Assembly (NCBI GenBank): GCA_044358835.1
Contig: JBIKNF010000010.1
Span: 3,394-67,393 of the forward strand
Direction: 5' to 3'
Length of the DNA: 64,000 nucleotides
Source of the DNA: JAJTHC01 sp044358835
GTDB taxonomy: Bacteria > Cyanobacteriota > Vampirovibrionia > Vampirovibrionales > JAJTHC01
A program made the position numbers and the translations under genes. Of the stretch, positions 17,026 to 25,603 are shown piece by piece (positions within the stretch are counted from its first letter, which is position 1; the number at the start of each line of letters is the position of its first letter). The notes beneath the pieces are model-generated. The model saw only the letters and a program-made list of their open reading frames with translations. It had not been told where the DNA came from and ran no database searches.

Positions 17026-18258
17026 ATGGCAAACTACGCTTATAAAGCCGTGAATTTGGTTAGTCGTAAAAAGCAAGAAGGGGTCATCCCCGCTTCCAAT
17101 GAAATGGAAGCACGTTCTAAATTAAGGGAAATGCAACTTTCAACGCTTTCTTTAGAAGAAGTCACGGGGTATCAAGACGGGTCAGGCACTCTCGTTAAAA
17201 AGGGATTTAAATTTGGCTTTAAAAGTAAAGTCAGTAGCAAAGAAGTCATGGCTTTTTCTCGAAACTTGGCGATTATGATTCGTGGGGGGATCCCTATTAC
17301 AGAATCTTTACTTTATTTTGAAAACTTTTCAGAAAAGATTACCTATAAAGCCATGGTACAATCCGTACGTCGAGACATTCTTGGCGGTATGCCCTTTTCA
17401 GAAGCCTTAGGTAAGTTTCCTGAAGTGTTTAGTACTATTTTTATTAACATTACCCGAGCAGGAGAAAGTTCAGGGGAGCTGGATGTTACGATGGAACGTA
17501 TGGCAGACCTCATGGAACGCACCGAAAAAATTAAAGCCAAAGTGATTTCAACAGCCATTTACCCTGCCATTGTGTTGGGCTTAGTGGGCATCGTTTTACT
17601 GGTTATTTTTTACTTTGTGTTGCCGTCTTTTGAAAAAATCTATACCCAAATGGGGGTGGACTTACCGTTAATCACCAAAGTTATGATTTTTATTTCCAAC
17701 TGCTTGCGAAGTGGTTGGTTTATTACGCTTCCTGCGGTGGCTTGTGCAGTGTGGGGGTTCATGAAATTTATTTCTACTAATTTAGGTAAACGCTTGATTG
17801 ACCAATATGTGATTTATATTCCAGTTCTCAAACAAGTCATTCGATTTACAAACGTGTCAAGCTTTATTTCTACCTTGAGTGTTTGTTTTGGAGCGGGTAT
17901 TCCGATTACAGAAGGGTTGGATTATGCGGTTTCAACGGTAGGGAATGCCACCTATCGAACCACACTGATGAATGTCAATACGCAAGTGCAGACAGGACGA
18001 CGTTTGGGGGTAGCCTTAGCTGAAACAGGTATTATTCCTGAACTGGTTTTGCTGATTGTGGCAACGGGCGAAGAGTCGGGGAGCTTGGATCAATCTTTGG
18101 GCACTGCCCAAGAATATTTGGAAAAAGAAATTGATCAACGGATTGGGGTGTTGATGTCTTTTATGGAACCTATACTTTTGATGTTTTTGGGGATTATTGT
18201 TGGAATTGTAGCCTTATCCATCTACATGCCGCTCTTTAGTATGTATGAAAATATGTAG
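17026..18258 (+). CDS. pilC: Type IV pilus inner-membrane platform protein PilC
   Basis: A 410-residue polytopic membrane protein of the GspF/PilC family, with two T2SSF domains (about residues 75-195 and 275-400). The family patterns FSRNLAIMIRGGIPITESL and SFISTLSVCFGAGIPITEGL show the internal duplication. The E-x2-G-x-LD motif occurs twice (AGESSGELDVTM and TGEESGSLDQSL). Three transmembrane segments lie near residues 180-205, 230-250 and 380-405. It works with PilB to move pilin subunits. The ATG at 17026 follows TAGGAG. A hairpin at 18436-18472 probably ends the operon. Confidence 0.95.
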   Translation: MANYAYKAVNLVSRKKQEGVIPASNEMEARSKLREMQLSTLSLEEVTGYQDGSGTLVKKGFKFGFKSKVSSKEVMAFSRNLAIMIRGGIPITESLLYFENFSEKITYKAMVQSVRRDILGGMPFSEALGKFPEVFSTIFINITRAGESSGELDVTMERMADLMERTEKIKAKVISTAIYPAIVLGLVGIVLLVIFYFVLPSFEKIYTQMGVDLPLITKVMIFISNCLRSGWFITLPAVACAVWGFMKFISTNLGKRLIDQYVIYIPVLKQVIRFTNVSSFISTLSVCFGAGIPITEGLDYAVSTVGNATYRTTLMNVNTQVQTGRRLGVALAETGIIPELVLLIVATGEESGSLDQSLGTAQEYLEKEIDQRIGVLMSFMEPILLMFLGIIVGIVALSIYMPLFSMYENM

Positions 18259-18260
18259 TA

Positions 18261-18408
18261 ATACCAATTTAACGATTAAATAGCGTCTGGCGTCTTCGTT
18301 GTCGCTCAGGTTCTCGATGTACTTATGTACGTTTATGTACACTTCACCCATCTGCGAGTCTAGGCACCTAGAATCCACCTATACGCTATTCAGTCGTTTA
18401 AATGGTAT
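18261..18408. mobile_element. Complete 148 bp MITE-like element, subfamily A
   Basis: The ends are 26 bp inverted repeats matching at 22 positions: ATACCAATTTAACGATTAAA at the left, and on the other strand ATACCATTTAAACGACTGAA. Both continue to TAGCGT. The interior carries CTTCGTTGTCGCT, TTATGTACGTTTATGTACAC and a CTAGG-CA-CCTAG palindrome. A second subfamily A copy begins at 63880. The interior is also shared with the subfamily B copies at 52428 and 59068. There is no coding capacity. Confidence 0.85.
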
Positions 18409-18434
18409 AAGCACTTTTTCGCAAAGTTCGTTTT

Positions 18435-18473
18435 TACCATATTCCCGTCCTTTTCAGGGGCGGGAATATGGTA
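18435..18473 (+). terminator. Probable terminator after pilC
   Basis: A 13 bp perfect stem, TACCATATTCCCG paired with CGGGAATATGGTA, with a 13-base loop, followed by TTTTC and a further T6 run ten bases on. It would end the pilus operon. Confidence 0.65.
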
Positions 18474-18569
18474 TTTTCTGATCTTTTTTCTATGAACCCC
18501 CCATAAAACTTAAGAAATGATGATAAAAAAACTAAAAAAACCTTATGACTAAAGGGGTTATAACTTTTT

Positions 18570-18598
18570 TTGACTACAATGAAATAGATGTAAATAAT
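18570..18598 (+). promoter_or_regulatory. Candidate dnaK promoter
   Basis: TTGACT at 18570-18575 and AATAAT at 18593-18598 are separated by 17 bases, close to the housekeeping sigma consensus. The leader to the dnaK start would be about 135 bases. The call is by eye only. Confidence 0.45.
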
Positions 18599-18741
18599 CG
18601 CAAGGGTGTAAAAAACTAAATAAAATCTAAAGAATGCAAGCCTTACTATACATACCTGTATCTTTCATTTAGAATAGTCGTATCTTAATTTTATTTTTGA
18701 TGAAAAAGTTATTACATTTAAACAATAAGGAACACATCCCC

Positions 18742-20583
18742 ATGGCAAAAGTCGTCGGTATCGATTTAGGTACAACCAACTCCGTTGTTTCCGTAATGGA
18801 AGGCGGTCAACCCGTTGTAATTGCAAATGCAGAAGGCAACCGTACTACGCCTTCTGTTGTGGCATTTAGCAAAAATGGTGATCGCTTGGTTGGGCAACAT
18901 GCCAAACGTCAAGCGGTTGTCAACCCTGATCGTACCATTGCTTCAAACAAGCGTTACATGGGTAGTGACAAAACATGGTCCATTGACGCTAAAGAATGGA
19001 CGCCCCAAGAAATTTCGGCTCAAATTTTACGTAAACTTGCGGATGACGCGTCTACTTACTTAGGTGAAAAAGTCACGCAAGCCGTCATTACCGTGCCTGC
19101 TTACTTCAACGATGCTCAGCGTCAAGCCACCAAAGATGCTGGACGCATTGCGGGTTTAGAAGTGTTACGTATCGTCAATGAACCGACTGCGGCCGCTTTT
19201 GCCTACGGCTTAGACAAAAAAGATCACGAAGAAACCATTTTGGTTTTTGACTTAGGGGGCGGTACTTTTGACGTAACCATTCTTGAAATGGGCGAAGGCG
19301 TTTACGAAGTTAAAGCCACTAGTGGAGACACTCACTTGGGTGGAGATGACTTTGATGAAGCGGTGATGGAATGGATTATGGCCGAATTCAAAAAAGTCGA
19401 AGGTATGGATCTTAAAAATGACAAGCAAGCCTTGCAACGGGTCCGTGAAGCCGCAGAAAAAGCAAAGTGCGAGTTATCTTCCTTAGAATCCACCAACATT
19501 AACTTGCCCTTTATTACGGCTACAGCAGAAGGCCCCAAGCACTTGGATGTCTCCTTGTCTCGTGCCACGTTCAACCAAATCACCAAAGAACTGGTTGAAC
19601 GTTGCCGTATTCCCGTTGAAGCCGCCATTAAAGACGCGGGCTTAAGCAAAGAAAACATTGATGAAATCGTTTTAGTCGGCGGTTCCACGCGTATTCCTGC
19701 GGTTCAAAAATTGGTGGAATCCATTACAGGCAAAGCGGCTAATCAAGGCGTCAACCCTGACGAAGTGGTCGCCGTGGGTGCTGCCCTTCAAGGGGGCGTC
19801 CTTGCGGGGGATGTCAAGGACATCGTGTTGTTGGATGTTACGCCACTGTCCTTAGGCGTTGAAACCATGGGTTCTGTAATGACGAAACTTATTGAACGTA
19901 ACACCACCATTCCCACCAAGCGTAGCGAAGTCTTCTCCACCGCTGCGGACAATCAAACCAGTGTGGATGTTCATGTGCTTCAAGGTGAACGTCAATTCGC
20001 CAAAGACAATAAGTCCTTGGGTGTGTTCCGCCTAGAAGGTATTGGGCCTGCCCCTCGTGGTATTCCTAAGGTGGAAGTCACCTTTGATATTGATGCCAAC
20101 GGTATTTTGAGCGTTTCGGCGAAAGATCAAGCCACAGGCAAGCAACAATCCATTACGATTAACGACAGTTCCAATTTGAGCGATGCTGAAGTGGATCGCA
20201 TGGTTGAAGAGGCAGAGAAGTTCAAAGCTGAAGATGAAGCCAAGAAAAAGCAAGTAGAAGCCAAAAATCAAGCGGAACAGCTTTGCTATTCTGTAGAACA
20301 CCAGATCAAAGATTTGGGTGACAAGGTGGAAGCGTCTGAAAAAGAAAAAGCCGAAGGACTGATCACACAACTGCGTGACGCCATTTCGGCAGACCAGCAT
20401 GACGATATTCAACGCTTGCATGACGAACTTCAAGAAGTGGCTTACGCCATTAGCACCAAAGCGTATGAAGCCGCAGGGTCTGCTCCCACGGCGGCGGATG
20501 CTGGCTCAGTTCAAGCAAACGCAGAAGACGATGATGTGATTGATGCGGATTACACGCCAAGTGATGACGCTGCGAAAGTCTAA
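18742..20583 (+). CDS. dnaK: Chaperone protein DnaK (Hsp70)
   Basis: The ATP-dependent Hsp70 folding chaperone. The nucleotide-binding domain opens with MAKVVGIDLGTTNSVV and includes ILVFDLGGGTFDVTILE and VGGSTRIPAVQ. The substrate-binding domain starts after the linker VLLDVTPLSLGVETMG. The lid is K/E-rich, and the tail is acidic (EDDDVIDADYTPSDD), a common DnaK ending. The ORF opens earlier at 18697, but the ATG at 18742 follows AAGGAACAC and gives the canonical N-terminus; it yields 613 residues. No grpE or dnaJ lies next to it. A J-domain protein is encoded far away at 57674-59029. Confidence 0.98.
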   Translation: MAKVVGIDLGTTNSVVSVMEGGQPVVIANAEGNRTTPSVVAFSKNGDRLVGQHAKRQAVVNPDRTIASNKRYMGSDKTWSIDAKEWTPQEISAQILRKLADDASTYLGEKVTQAVITVPAYFNDAQRQATKDAGRIAGLEVLRIVNEPTAAAFAYGLDKKDHEETILVFDLGGGTFDVTILEMGEGVYEVKATSGDTHLGGDDFDEAVMEWIMAEFKKVEGMDLKNDKQALQRVREAAEKAKCELSSLESTNINLPFITATAEGPKHLDVSLSRATFNQITKELVERCRIPVEAAIKDAGLSKENIDEIVLVGGSTRIPAVQKLVESITGKAANQGVNPDEVVAVGAALQGGVLAGDVKDIVLLDVTPLSLGVETMGSVMTKLIERNTTIPTKRSEVFSTAADNQTSVDVHVLQGERQFAKDNKSLGVFRLEGIGPAPRGIPKVEVTFDIDANGILSVSAKDQATGKQQSITINDSSNLSDAEVDRMVEEAEKFKAEDEAKKKQVEAKNQAEQLCYSVEHQIKDLGDKVEASEKEKAEGLITQLRDAISADQHDDIQRLHDELQEVAYAISTKAYEAAGSAPTAADAGSVQANAEDDDVIDADYTPSDDAAKV

Positions 20584-20600
20584 TCAAACGCTATATTTCT

Positions 20601-20636
20601 AAAAATCAGGGGGACGACGATCCCTCTGATTTTTTA
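20601..20636 (+). terminator. Rho-independent terminator after dnaK
   Basis: AAAAATCAGGGGGA pairs with TCCCTCTGATTTTT (one G-T pair), with loop CGACGA, and the stem runs into T6. It lies 18 bases after the dnaK stop. Confidence 0.88.
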
Positions 20637-20680
20637 TGTTATAATTCACGCGTATAACATAAAAAAAAGGATGCTTCCCT

Positions 20681-20935
20681 ATGCTTTCATTATTTGCTCA
20701 TTTTTTGGCCACTTTAGTGAATCTTTATAAAATTATGATCTTTATTCGCATTCTCCTAACGTGGATCCCTTCGTTGGATTGGCGTTATCCTCTTTTTCGT
20801 TTTTTAGAAGAGGCCACAGAACCTGTGCTTCGTTATGCTCGAAATCTCATTCCGCCTGTAGGAATGTTTGATCTTTCCCCGATTGTCGTTTTTTTAGGGC
20901 TAAATGTGTTGGAATACCTGCTGAAAAGCTTGTAA
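20681..20935 (+). CDS. YggT family membrane protein
   Basis: An 84-residue protein of the YggT family (Pfam PF02325), with two hydrophobic segments (about residues 3-27 and 62-82). The connecting loop carries the family pattern ILLTWIPSLDWRYPLFRFLEEATEPVL followed by R-x-LIPP-x-G-x-D-LSPI. YggT proteins in cyanobacteria, plants and other bacteria are linked to membrane organisation, division or osmotic response, but no reaction is known. AAAAGGATG precedes the ATG. It is flanked by the dnaK terminator and a degenerate interspersed element, so it is probably a single transcription unit. Confidence 0.87.
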   Translation: MLSLFAHFLATLVNLYKIMIFIRILLTWIPSLDWRYPLFRFLEEATEPVLRYARNLIPPVGMFDLSPIVVFLGLNVLEYLLKSL

Positions 20936-20938
20936 GAC

Positions 20939-21072
20939 CCATTAAACGATTAAATGTCGTGTGGTCTCTTGGTTAAGGCTACGATTTTTTTGTTTGGTTA
21001 TGTATGTTTATGTTCCCGCCCGCACAAAAAATATAGGCGCCTACAATAGCCTAATACGCTATTCATCCGTCT
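20939..21072. repeat. Degenerate interspersed element mixing subfamilies A and B
   Basis: The left end ATTAAACGATTAAATG is of subfamily A type. The middle (GGTCTCTTGG, CTACGATTTTTTTG, GGTTATGTATGTTTATG, CCCGCACAAAAAAT, TAGGCGCCTA) matches subfamily B read on the opposite strand. The right end (TAATACGCTATTCATCCGTC) is again of type A. It is about 134 bp with no coding capacity. Confidence 0.7.
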
Positions 21073-21162
21073 TCTGGCTTCACTTGTGATTCGCAAAAAA
21101 GTACCAAAACCGCTGGTTTTGGGCGGACGTGCGTGAATGACTTTTTCATGCTGATGAAGTCA

Positions 21163-21191
21163 TTGGTTATTTATATATGTTTTGTTACAAT
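21163..21191 (+). promoter_or_regulatory. Candidate promoter of the small helical gene at 21323
   Basis: TTGGTT at 21163-21168 and TACAAT at 21186-21191 are spaced by 17 bases. The leader would be about 125 bases. Judged by eye. Confidence 0.45.
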
Positions 21192-21322
21192 TTAAAAACA
21201 CTAGCACAAAAGTTTCGTCTTTCTGCCTTTATGCCCTTGGATATAGAATTAGCAATCAATCAAACCATCGATGTAAATCGTGGATTCAAACAAAAATACT
21301 TAGGACAAAGAGGAACACAGAC

Positions 21323-21658
21323 ATGGGACTAGCCGCTACAAGCGCCCGCAAGTATATGCTAATGGCATACAAAATGAATTTGCAGTTCGATTTGCAACAA
21401 ATTGCACAAGCGCGCTTAAGATTAATGAGTATTATTGACAAGGTATACGCTGCCAGTAGCTCCATGGACCCTAGCAGTCCAGTGGCACAACAACATGATC
21501 AATTTGTCGCACGGTTACAAACTCAAGACAAACGCATTGCGCTGATGCAAGAAAAAATGAAACAGCAGGCTTCTGCGATTGATCAAGAAATGCAAAGCTT
21601 AGATAAAATCATTGAAGGTGGTATTAAGCAGAACTTTAACTACATAGGCAATGCCTAA
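21323..21658 (+). CDS. Small helical protein, member 2 of a three-paralog family
   Basis: A 111-residue helical protein, homologous to the products at 847-1173 and 21977-22303. Shared features are AR-x-YML at the start, LQFDLQQIAQ in the first helix, IIDKVY followed by the turn SMDPSSP near residue 49, and the ending EGGIKQNFNYI. It has no signal peptide, no membrane segment and no cysteine. The frame is open from 21182, but the ATG at 21323 follows AGAGGAACAC and matches the paralog starts. The two plus-strand paralogs are 318 bases apart and seem to have separate promoters. A helical hairpin that oligomerises is plausible; the function is unknown. Confidence 0.78.
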   Translation: MGLAATSARKYMLMAYKMNLQFDLQQIAQARLRLMSIIDKVYAASSSMDPSSPVAQQHDQFVARLQTQDKRIALMQEKMKQQASAIDQEMQSLDKIIEGGIKQNFNYIGNA

Positions 21659-21976
21659 GCGAGCGCATTGAAAAGCAAATATAGGGGGAACGCACGGTTG
21701 CCTTTCCTTGAATAGACCAACGCGACGCTTCTGTAACGGCTTATTACAGGGTGACGCACAAAATATCGTTAAGATTGTTTTTATGCCAATAGACAATCTC
21801 TTTTGACGTTGTAAACCCAGTTAAACGCCCCATTCCAGTCAATGCCTTATTTTAACCCTTTTATGAACTTGACCCTTATTTGACCTACTTCTTATTGACT
21901 CACCCTTGACTGACCACTCAACACAATCCCTCGATGACCAACCCCCAACCTATAAATACCCTAGGAGTGCATGCTT
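21659..21976. other. Intergenic region with direct-repeat operator-like array
   Basis: Apart from a short hairpin (CTGTAA-CGGCTTA-TTACAG-like, near 21731-21749) the notable feature is the TTGAC direct-repeat array at 21869-21910 and a TATAAA box at 21951-21956. No gene is visible. Confidence 0.5.
21869..21956 (+). promoter_or_regulatory. Candidate activator-dependent promoter with two PhoB-like direct-repeat boxes
   Basis: TTGAC occurs four times at 21869, 21880, 21895 and 21906. They form two pairs, each with an 11-base period (TTGACCCTTATTTGACC and TTGACTCACCCTTGACT). Eleven-base direct repeats are the usual target of OmpR/PhoB-type response regulators. A -10-like TATAAA lies at 21951-21956 and no recognisable -35 lies 17 bases before it, as expected for an activated promoter. 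The regulator identity is unknown. Confidence 0.5.
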
Positions 21977-22303
21977 ATGTTTCTGACGCCAGGTGCCCGT
22001 TCGAGCTATTTGTTAGACCGTGAAATTTCGCTACAATTTGAGCTACAAACCATCTCTTCTGCTCAATATCGCATTCAAGCCGCTTTAGACAAAGTCTATA
22101 ACGTAGGGGATTTAGACCCTAATAATCCGAATTTAGTTGCATCGCATGATCGCTTAGTTCAACAACTTAAAGAATGGCAACTACGAATCAATTCCACTCA
22201 AATGCGTTTGGGTCAGGAACTGGCGATGGTACAAGCTGAAAAACCCAAGCAAGAAGAACTCTTTAAATCTGGCGTAAAAAGCTTTTACGACATGATCGTC
22301 TAA
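21977..22303 (+). CDS. Small helical protein, member 3 of a three-paralog family
   Basis: A 108-residue helical protein, paralogous to the products at 847-1173 and 21323-21658. It shares GARSSYLL at the start, ISLQFELQTI in the first helix, ALDKVY then the turn DLDPNNP near residue 47, and a G-V-K-S-F-Y-D ending. AGGAG at 21963-21967 is only three bases from an ATG at 21971 but nine bases from the ATG at 21977, so the second is taken as the start. There is no export signal. The upstream region carries a double direct-repeat box, so expression is probably controlled by a response regulator. Confidence 0.78.
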   Translation: MFLTPGARSSYLLDREISLQFELQTISSAQYRIQAALDKVYNVGDLDPNNPNLVASHDRLVQQLKEWQLRINSTQMRLGQELAMVQAEKPKQEELFKSGVKSFYDMIV

Positions 22304-22429
22304 AAGGGGGGTATAGCTTTTGAGCGAGCCTGGAGGCGAAGACGCCTACCCCTGCTTGGGAAACACACACGCCTTGTTGGTGAGTGACTCTCCTTACTAT
22401 TCGGATTGGATTGCTGTAATGCTTTCAGA

Positions 22430-22687
22430 TCAATTTAGCATAGAGATTAGGTTTCTTCTTAATCTATCTACTGTTCTAGATTCCATTATGATAGCATGAG
22501 CTGTTTGGTTAAAAGGAGTTCGTGTAGAAGGGTTTTGTCGCACTTGAAGAATAGCCTTTAAAGTTTTACCCTCAAGATCTAAAGCAATTTCTTCAACTAG
22601 TCTGCAGGGGTTTACTCCCCCATTACGCTGAATCGAAGTCGCTTGCGGTTGTATAGCGTGGGGGGGTAAATGAAGTACGAGAAACAT
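22430..22687 (-). pseudogene. Small unknown gene, possibly frameshifted at a C7 tract
   Basis: The open frame has 85 codons and a plausible helical C-terminal part (LVEEIALDLEGKTLKAIL and beyond), but no ribosome site at its ATG (22687). A better start exists just upstream on the same strand: AAGGA at good spacing to an ATG at 22697 in another frame, coding for MFNVSRTSFTP. The two frames would join if the run of seven C (minus strand, 22660-22666) lost one base. The gene is either switched off by slippage, recently broken, or affected by a sequencing error. The family is not recognised. Confidence 0.4.
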
Positions 22688-22980
22688 TAAACATAGGGGA
22701 TTCCTTATTTTTTAGACGAAGCAAGGGTCACACGACGTGGACACCCGCCTAACACGATTCACACACAAGGCGTTTCTTACGCGTGGTGTACACACTGGTA
22801 TAAAACCACTGGCACGCGCTGGTGGGAACCGTCGCTTCACAAATCGTTACATCCTGTAACATCTCACCAAAAGGCATTGCTGATGTTTCGAACGCTTTAA
22901 AAAAAAATCAGAAAGCGAGTCATCGCCTCTGGTTTTTCGGCTATACTGAAGAAGTGTTCAAAAAAAGAGGGAGTGCGTTT

Positions 22981-23481
22981 GTGACGTTGCACTGGAAGTC
23001 CCCCCGCCTAAAAGCCCTTACGCGTGTTGAAACCCTCGTGAGCCTGACGATGTTGGTGACGTTGCTGGCCTTTGCGTGGGTGACTTATGAACGTGCTTTT
23101 GAAGAAGCCGATGCCCAAGCCCTGCAAGCACAACTGCTGAACTTTCAACAGGCGTTCATTGAAGGCAGTCAACGTGCTCAACTGAAACCTAAAGATCTAG
23201 ACCTGAACATGGTGGTGGAAGCCTTGCCCCTTGCCACCCCTTACCACTGGAAACACGTGGATGCCTTAGGAAGTGACCAACGGGTTGAATTAAGTGTAAC
23301 CCCTTCTTCTCGTCTTTCTTTAACGCCCCTGCGCGCCGTGACGTTTCGGGTCAATGATTGTGGGGATGTTTGCCTGTTGGCGTTGACGAACTTTAGCTAC
23401 TATCACTTGCGTCCCAATTTGAAGGCCAGTTGCCCTGAAGATCCGGTGGCTACCGTGTGTCAGTACTTGTCGAATGAATAG
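22981..23481 (+). CDS. Pseudopilin-like protein with type IV prepilin N-terminus
   Basis: A 166-residue protein with a prepilin-like leader: a short basic N-terminus (HWKSPRLKA), then LTRVETLVSLTMLVTLLAFAWV. The Glu at +5 after a possible cleavage site and the following hydrophobic helix are typical of type IV pilins. The residue before the site would be Ala instead of Gly, as in the prepilin at 31409-32032. The open frame extends to 22822, but the GTG at 22981 follows GAGGGAG and gives the usual short leader. The C-terminal domain has four cysteines, and its last part has a CPEDPVATVC loop like the pilin disulfide loop. The gene is followed directly by the antiporter. A minor pilin or pseudopilin role is likely. 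Confidence 0.6.
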   Translation: MTLHWKSPRLKALTRVETLVSLTMLVTLLAFAWVTYERAFEEADAQALQAQLLNFQQAFIEGSQRAQLKPKDLDLNMVVEALPLATPYHWKHVDALGSDQRVELSVTPSSRLSLTPLRAVTFRVNDCGDVCLLALTNFSYYHLRPNLKASCPEDPVATVCQYLSNE

Positions 23482-23489
23482 GAAGTCCC

Positions 23490-25514
23490 ATGTTTGATCC
23501 TTCAATTGCAAGTGTTTTACTGGTTGCCAGCGTCGTTGCCACGATTTTTCATACCCTTAAGCTCCCGCCTGTTTTAGGCTTTATGTTGGTGGGGGCGTTG
23601 ACGGGTCCTTATGGCCTTAAATGGATGCAAGATCAAGCCACGGTCAATGGAATGGCTGAACTGGGCTTGATTTTCTTGCTCTTTATGGTGGGGTTAGAAC
23701 TTTCGCCTGCCAAACTAAAACGCATGAAGTATACTGCCTTAAATGTCGGTATTCGCTATATGGCACTAGGCACTGTGGTGTTAGGAACGGTATTGCTTGC
23801 CTTACACGCCCCGCCTTTACTGGCGTATGTGTTAGGGGGTGTCTTAAGTCTAAGTTCAACGGCTTTGGTGATTAAATGCATTGAAGAGGCTCAAGCCACG
23901 GCAAGCACTGTAGGCCGAGTCACCGTAGGCACCCTTATTGTGCAAGATCTTGCCGTGATTCCCCTTTTACTGCTGGTGCCTGTTCTGCTTCAAGTCTATG
24001 AAGGGGGGGATGTTCACTTGCCGTTGCTCCTGGTAGATTTAGGCAAGGCGCTTTTGGTTTTAGTGGCCACTGTGGCCTTGAGTTTTTATTTAATCCCCAC
24101 GTGGGTGGACAAACTTGCTCAAGCGCGAAACCGTGAACTCTTTACGCTTTCTGTGTTTAGTTTGGGCATAGGCATGGCCTTTTTTACACACTGGTTGGGC
24201 TTAAGCCTTGAAGCAGGGGCATTTGTGGGGGGCTTGGCTTTAAGCGGTAGCCTGTATAGCAAGCAAGTCTTAAGTGACAGCCGGCCTTTTCGAGACGTTT
24301 TTGCGTCCGTTTTTTTTGTGTCACTCGGGGCTTTACTTAATTGGGAAGTCATGACAACCCAGTGGCAACACATTTTAGGCTTAAGCGTGGTGTTGTTGGT
24401 GCTTAAAACCCTTATTGGGATTATAGTGGCCAAACAAGCCAAGCTTTCATGGAAGGTGGCCATATCATCTGCCTTACTTCTATGTCAAGTGGGGGAACTT
24501 TCTTTCATGGTGCTTCGTCACCTGCAAGACGGCGTACAAAACGCCCCCTTGATTTTAGCGTGGGTTCAACAATGGATGGACGCCCTCATTCACGCCATTA
24601 TTTTAACGCTATGGGTGACGCCCCTACTGAGCCGTTTTTTGTTTGGCGTAGGGCAAGCGTGGCTTTCAAAATGGACAGATCCATGGGATTACGCGAGTCT
24701 TATTGAAGAACAACGTCGTGATTTAATGGAACCTAAAAGACACAAAGCCCTTGGCGTCCCCCCCGTTTTAATCGTGGGTTATGGCCCTGTGGCGCAACAA
24801 CTTGCTGAAGCCTTGCGTTCTGAACAAATGGCGTACCAAGTGCTAGAACATAACGCTGTTACGGTCAAAAGCCTAAAAGAAGAGGGCGTTTCTGCTCTTT
24901 ATGGGGATGCGACTTCGCCCCACGTGCTAGAATCGGCGGGGGTGAAATCCGTCCAGTTATTGGTGGTAACGGTGCCTATGGTGAAAGTGGCCACGACGAT
25001 TTTGTTTCATGCGCGCCAACTCAACCCTGAATTAACCATTGTGGCACGGGCCAAATACCGCACGGATGTTGACCCCCTGTACGAAGCGGGTGCCGATGCC
25101 GTGATTTACGACGAACTTGAATCGGGGCATCGTTTCATTCATTACAGCCTACTTCAATTAGGCTTTTCACTGCAAGAATCGCATAGCAGGAGCTTGATGT
25201 TACGGCATCAATTTGAAGGAGAGTTTCACCCGCCTGAACGTAGCGCGAGCCTGCCCGAACTGTCTAGTCGCTTGCCTTTAGTGGGGGATACATTACTAGA
25301 ATGGGTACCTGTTCCTGAAGGTTCGCCCTTGCTGTGCCAAAGCCTTGAAGGGGCAAAACTTAGGCAACGAACAGGCGTGACAATTGTGTCTATTATTGAA
25401 AGCCATACGTTAAAGCGACGGGATGCCGTTGCCAAAAGCGTCTTAAATGCGGGGGATGTGTTGATTGCGCTAGGTACGGCGGGGCAGTTAGACGCTTTGC
25501 GTGAAGCGTTATAA
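23490..25514 (+). CDS. Kef-type monovalent cation:proton antiporter with TrkA domains
   Basis: A 674-residue CPA2-family cation/proton antiporter, like KefB/KefC or YbaL. About twelve hydrophobic segments cover residues 1-390 (Na_H_Exchanger domain). A cytoplasmic TrkA-N (RCK) nucleotide-binding domain lies at about residues 425-545, with VLIVGYGPVAQQLAEAL. A TrkA_C domain ends the protein (EWVPVPEGSPL and onward). The substrate is probably K+ or Na+ exchanged for H+, with gating by a nucleotide. It begins nine bases after the pseudopilin gene, but the two functions do not appear linked. Confidence 0.92.
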   Translation: MFDPSIASVLLVASVVATIFHTLKLPPVLGFMLVGALTGPYGLKWMQDQATVNGMAELGLIFLLFMVGLELSPAKLKRMKYTALNVGIRYMALGTVVLGTVLLALHAPPLLAYVLGGVLSLSSTALVIKCIEEAQATASTVGRVTVGTLIVQDLAVIPLLLLVPVLLQVYEGGDVHLPLLLVDLGKALLVLVATVALSFYLIPTWVDKLAQARNRELFTLSVFSLGIGMAFFTHWLGLSLEAGAFVGGLALSGSLYSKQVLSDSRPFRDVFASVFFVSLGALLNWEVMTTQWQHILGLSVVLLVLKTLIGIIVAKQAKLSWKVAISSALLLCQVGELSFMVLRHLQDGVQNAPLILAWVQQWMDALIHAIILTLWVTPLLSRFLFGVGQAWLSKWTDPWDYASLIEEQRRDLMEPKRHKALGVPPVLIVGYGPVAQQLAEALRSEQMAYQVLEHNAVTVKSLKEEGVSALYGDATSPHVLESAGVKSVQLLVVTVPMVKVATTILFHARQLNPELTIVARAKYRTDVDPLYEAGADAVIYDELESGHRFIHYSLLQLGFSLQESHSRSLMLRHQFEGEFHPPERSASLPELSSRLPLVGDTLLEWVPVPEGSPLLCQSLEGAKLRQRTGVTIVSIIESHTLKRRDAVAKSVLNAGDVLIALGTAGQLDALREAL

Positions 25515-25603
25515 AAACGGGATTCCTCAGTGTCAAAATACTTTTTTAAGAAATAGCGCCAAAACACGACATTGAGTAAACGAGTGAAACGTTGGTAAAA
25601 AAA

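Larger units (their letters stand above)
18259..18741. other. Intergenic region between pilC and dnaK
   Basis: It contains, in order, the subfamily A element (18261-18408), the hairpin at 18435-18473, an AT-rich stretch, and the candidate dnaK promoter near 18570-18598. No CIRCE (HrcA) operator is visible. Confidence 0.6.
20936..21322. other. Intergenic region with degenerate element and promoter
   Basis: A degenerate copy of the interspersed element fills 20939-21072. A candidate promoter for the next small gene lies at 21163-21191. The frame of that gene is open back to 21182, but the upstream part has no ribosome site. Confidence 0.55.

Noticed and set aside
18259..18741. CIRCE/HrcA operator ahead of dnaK
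   Set aside because: No TTAGCACTC-N9-GAGTGCTAA-like inverted repeat is present.
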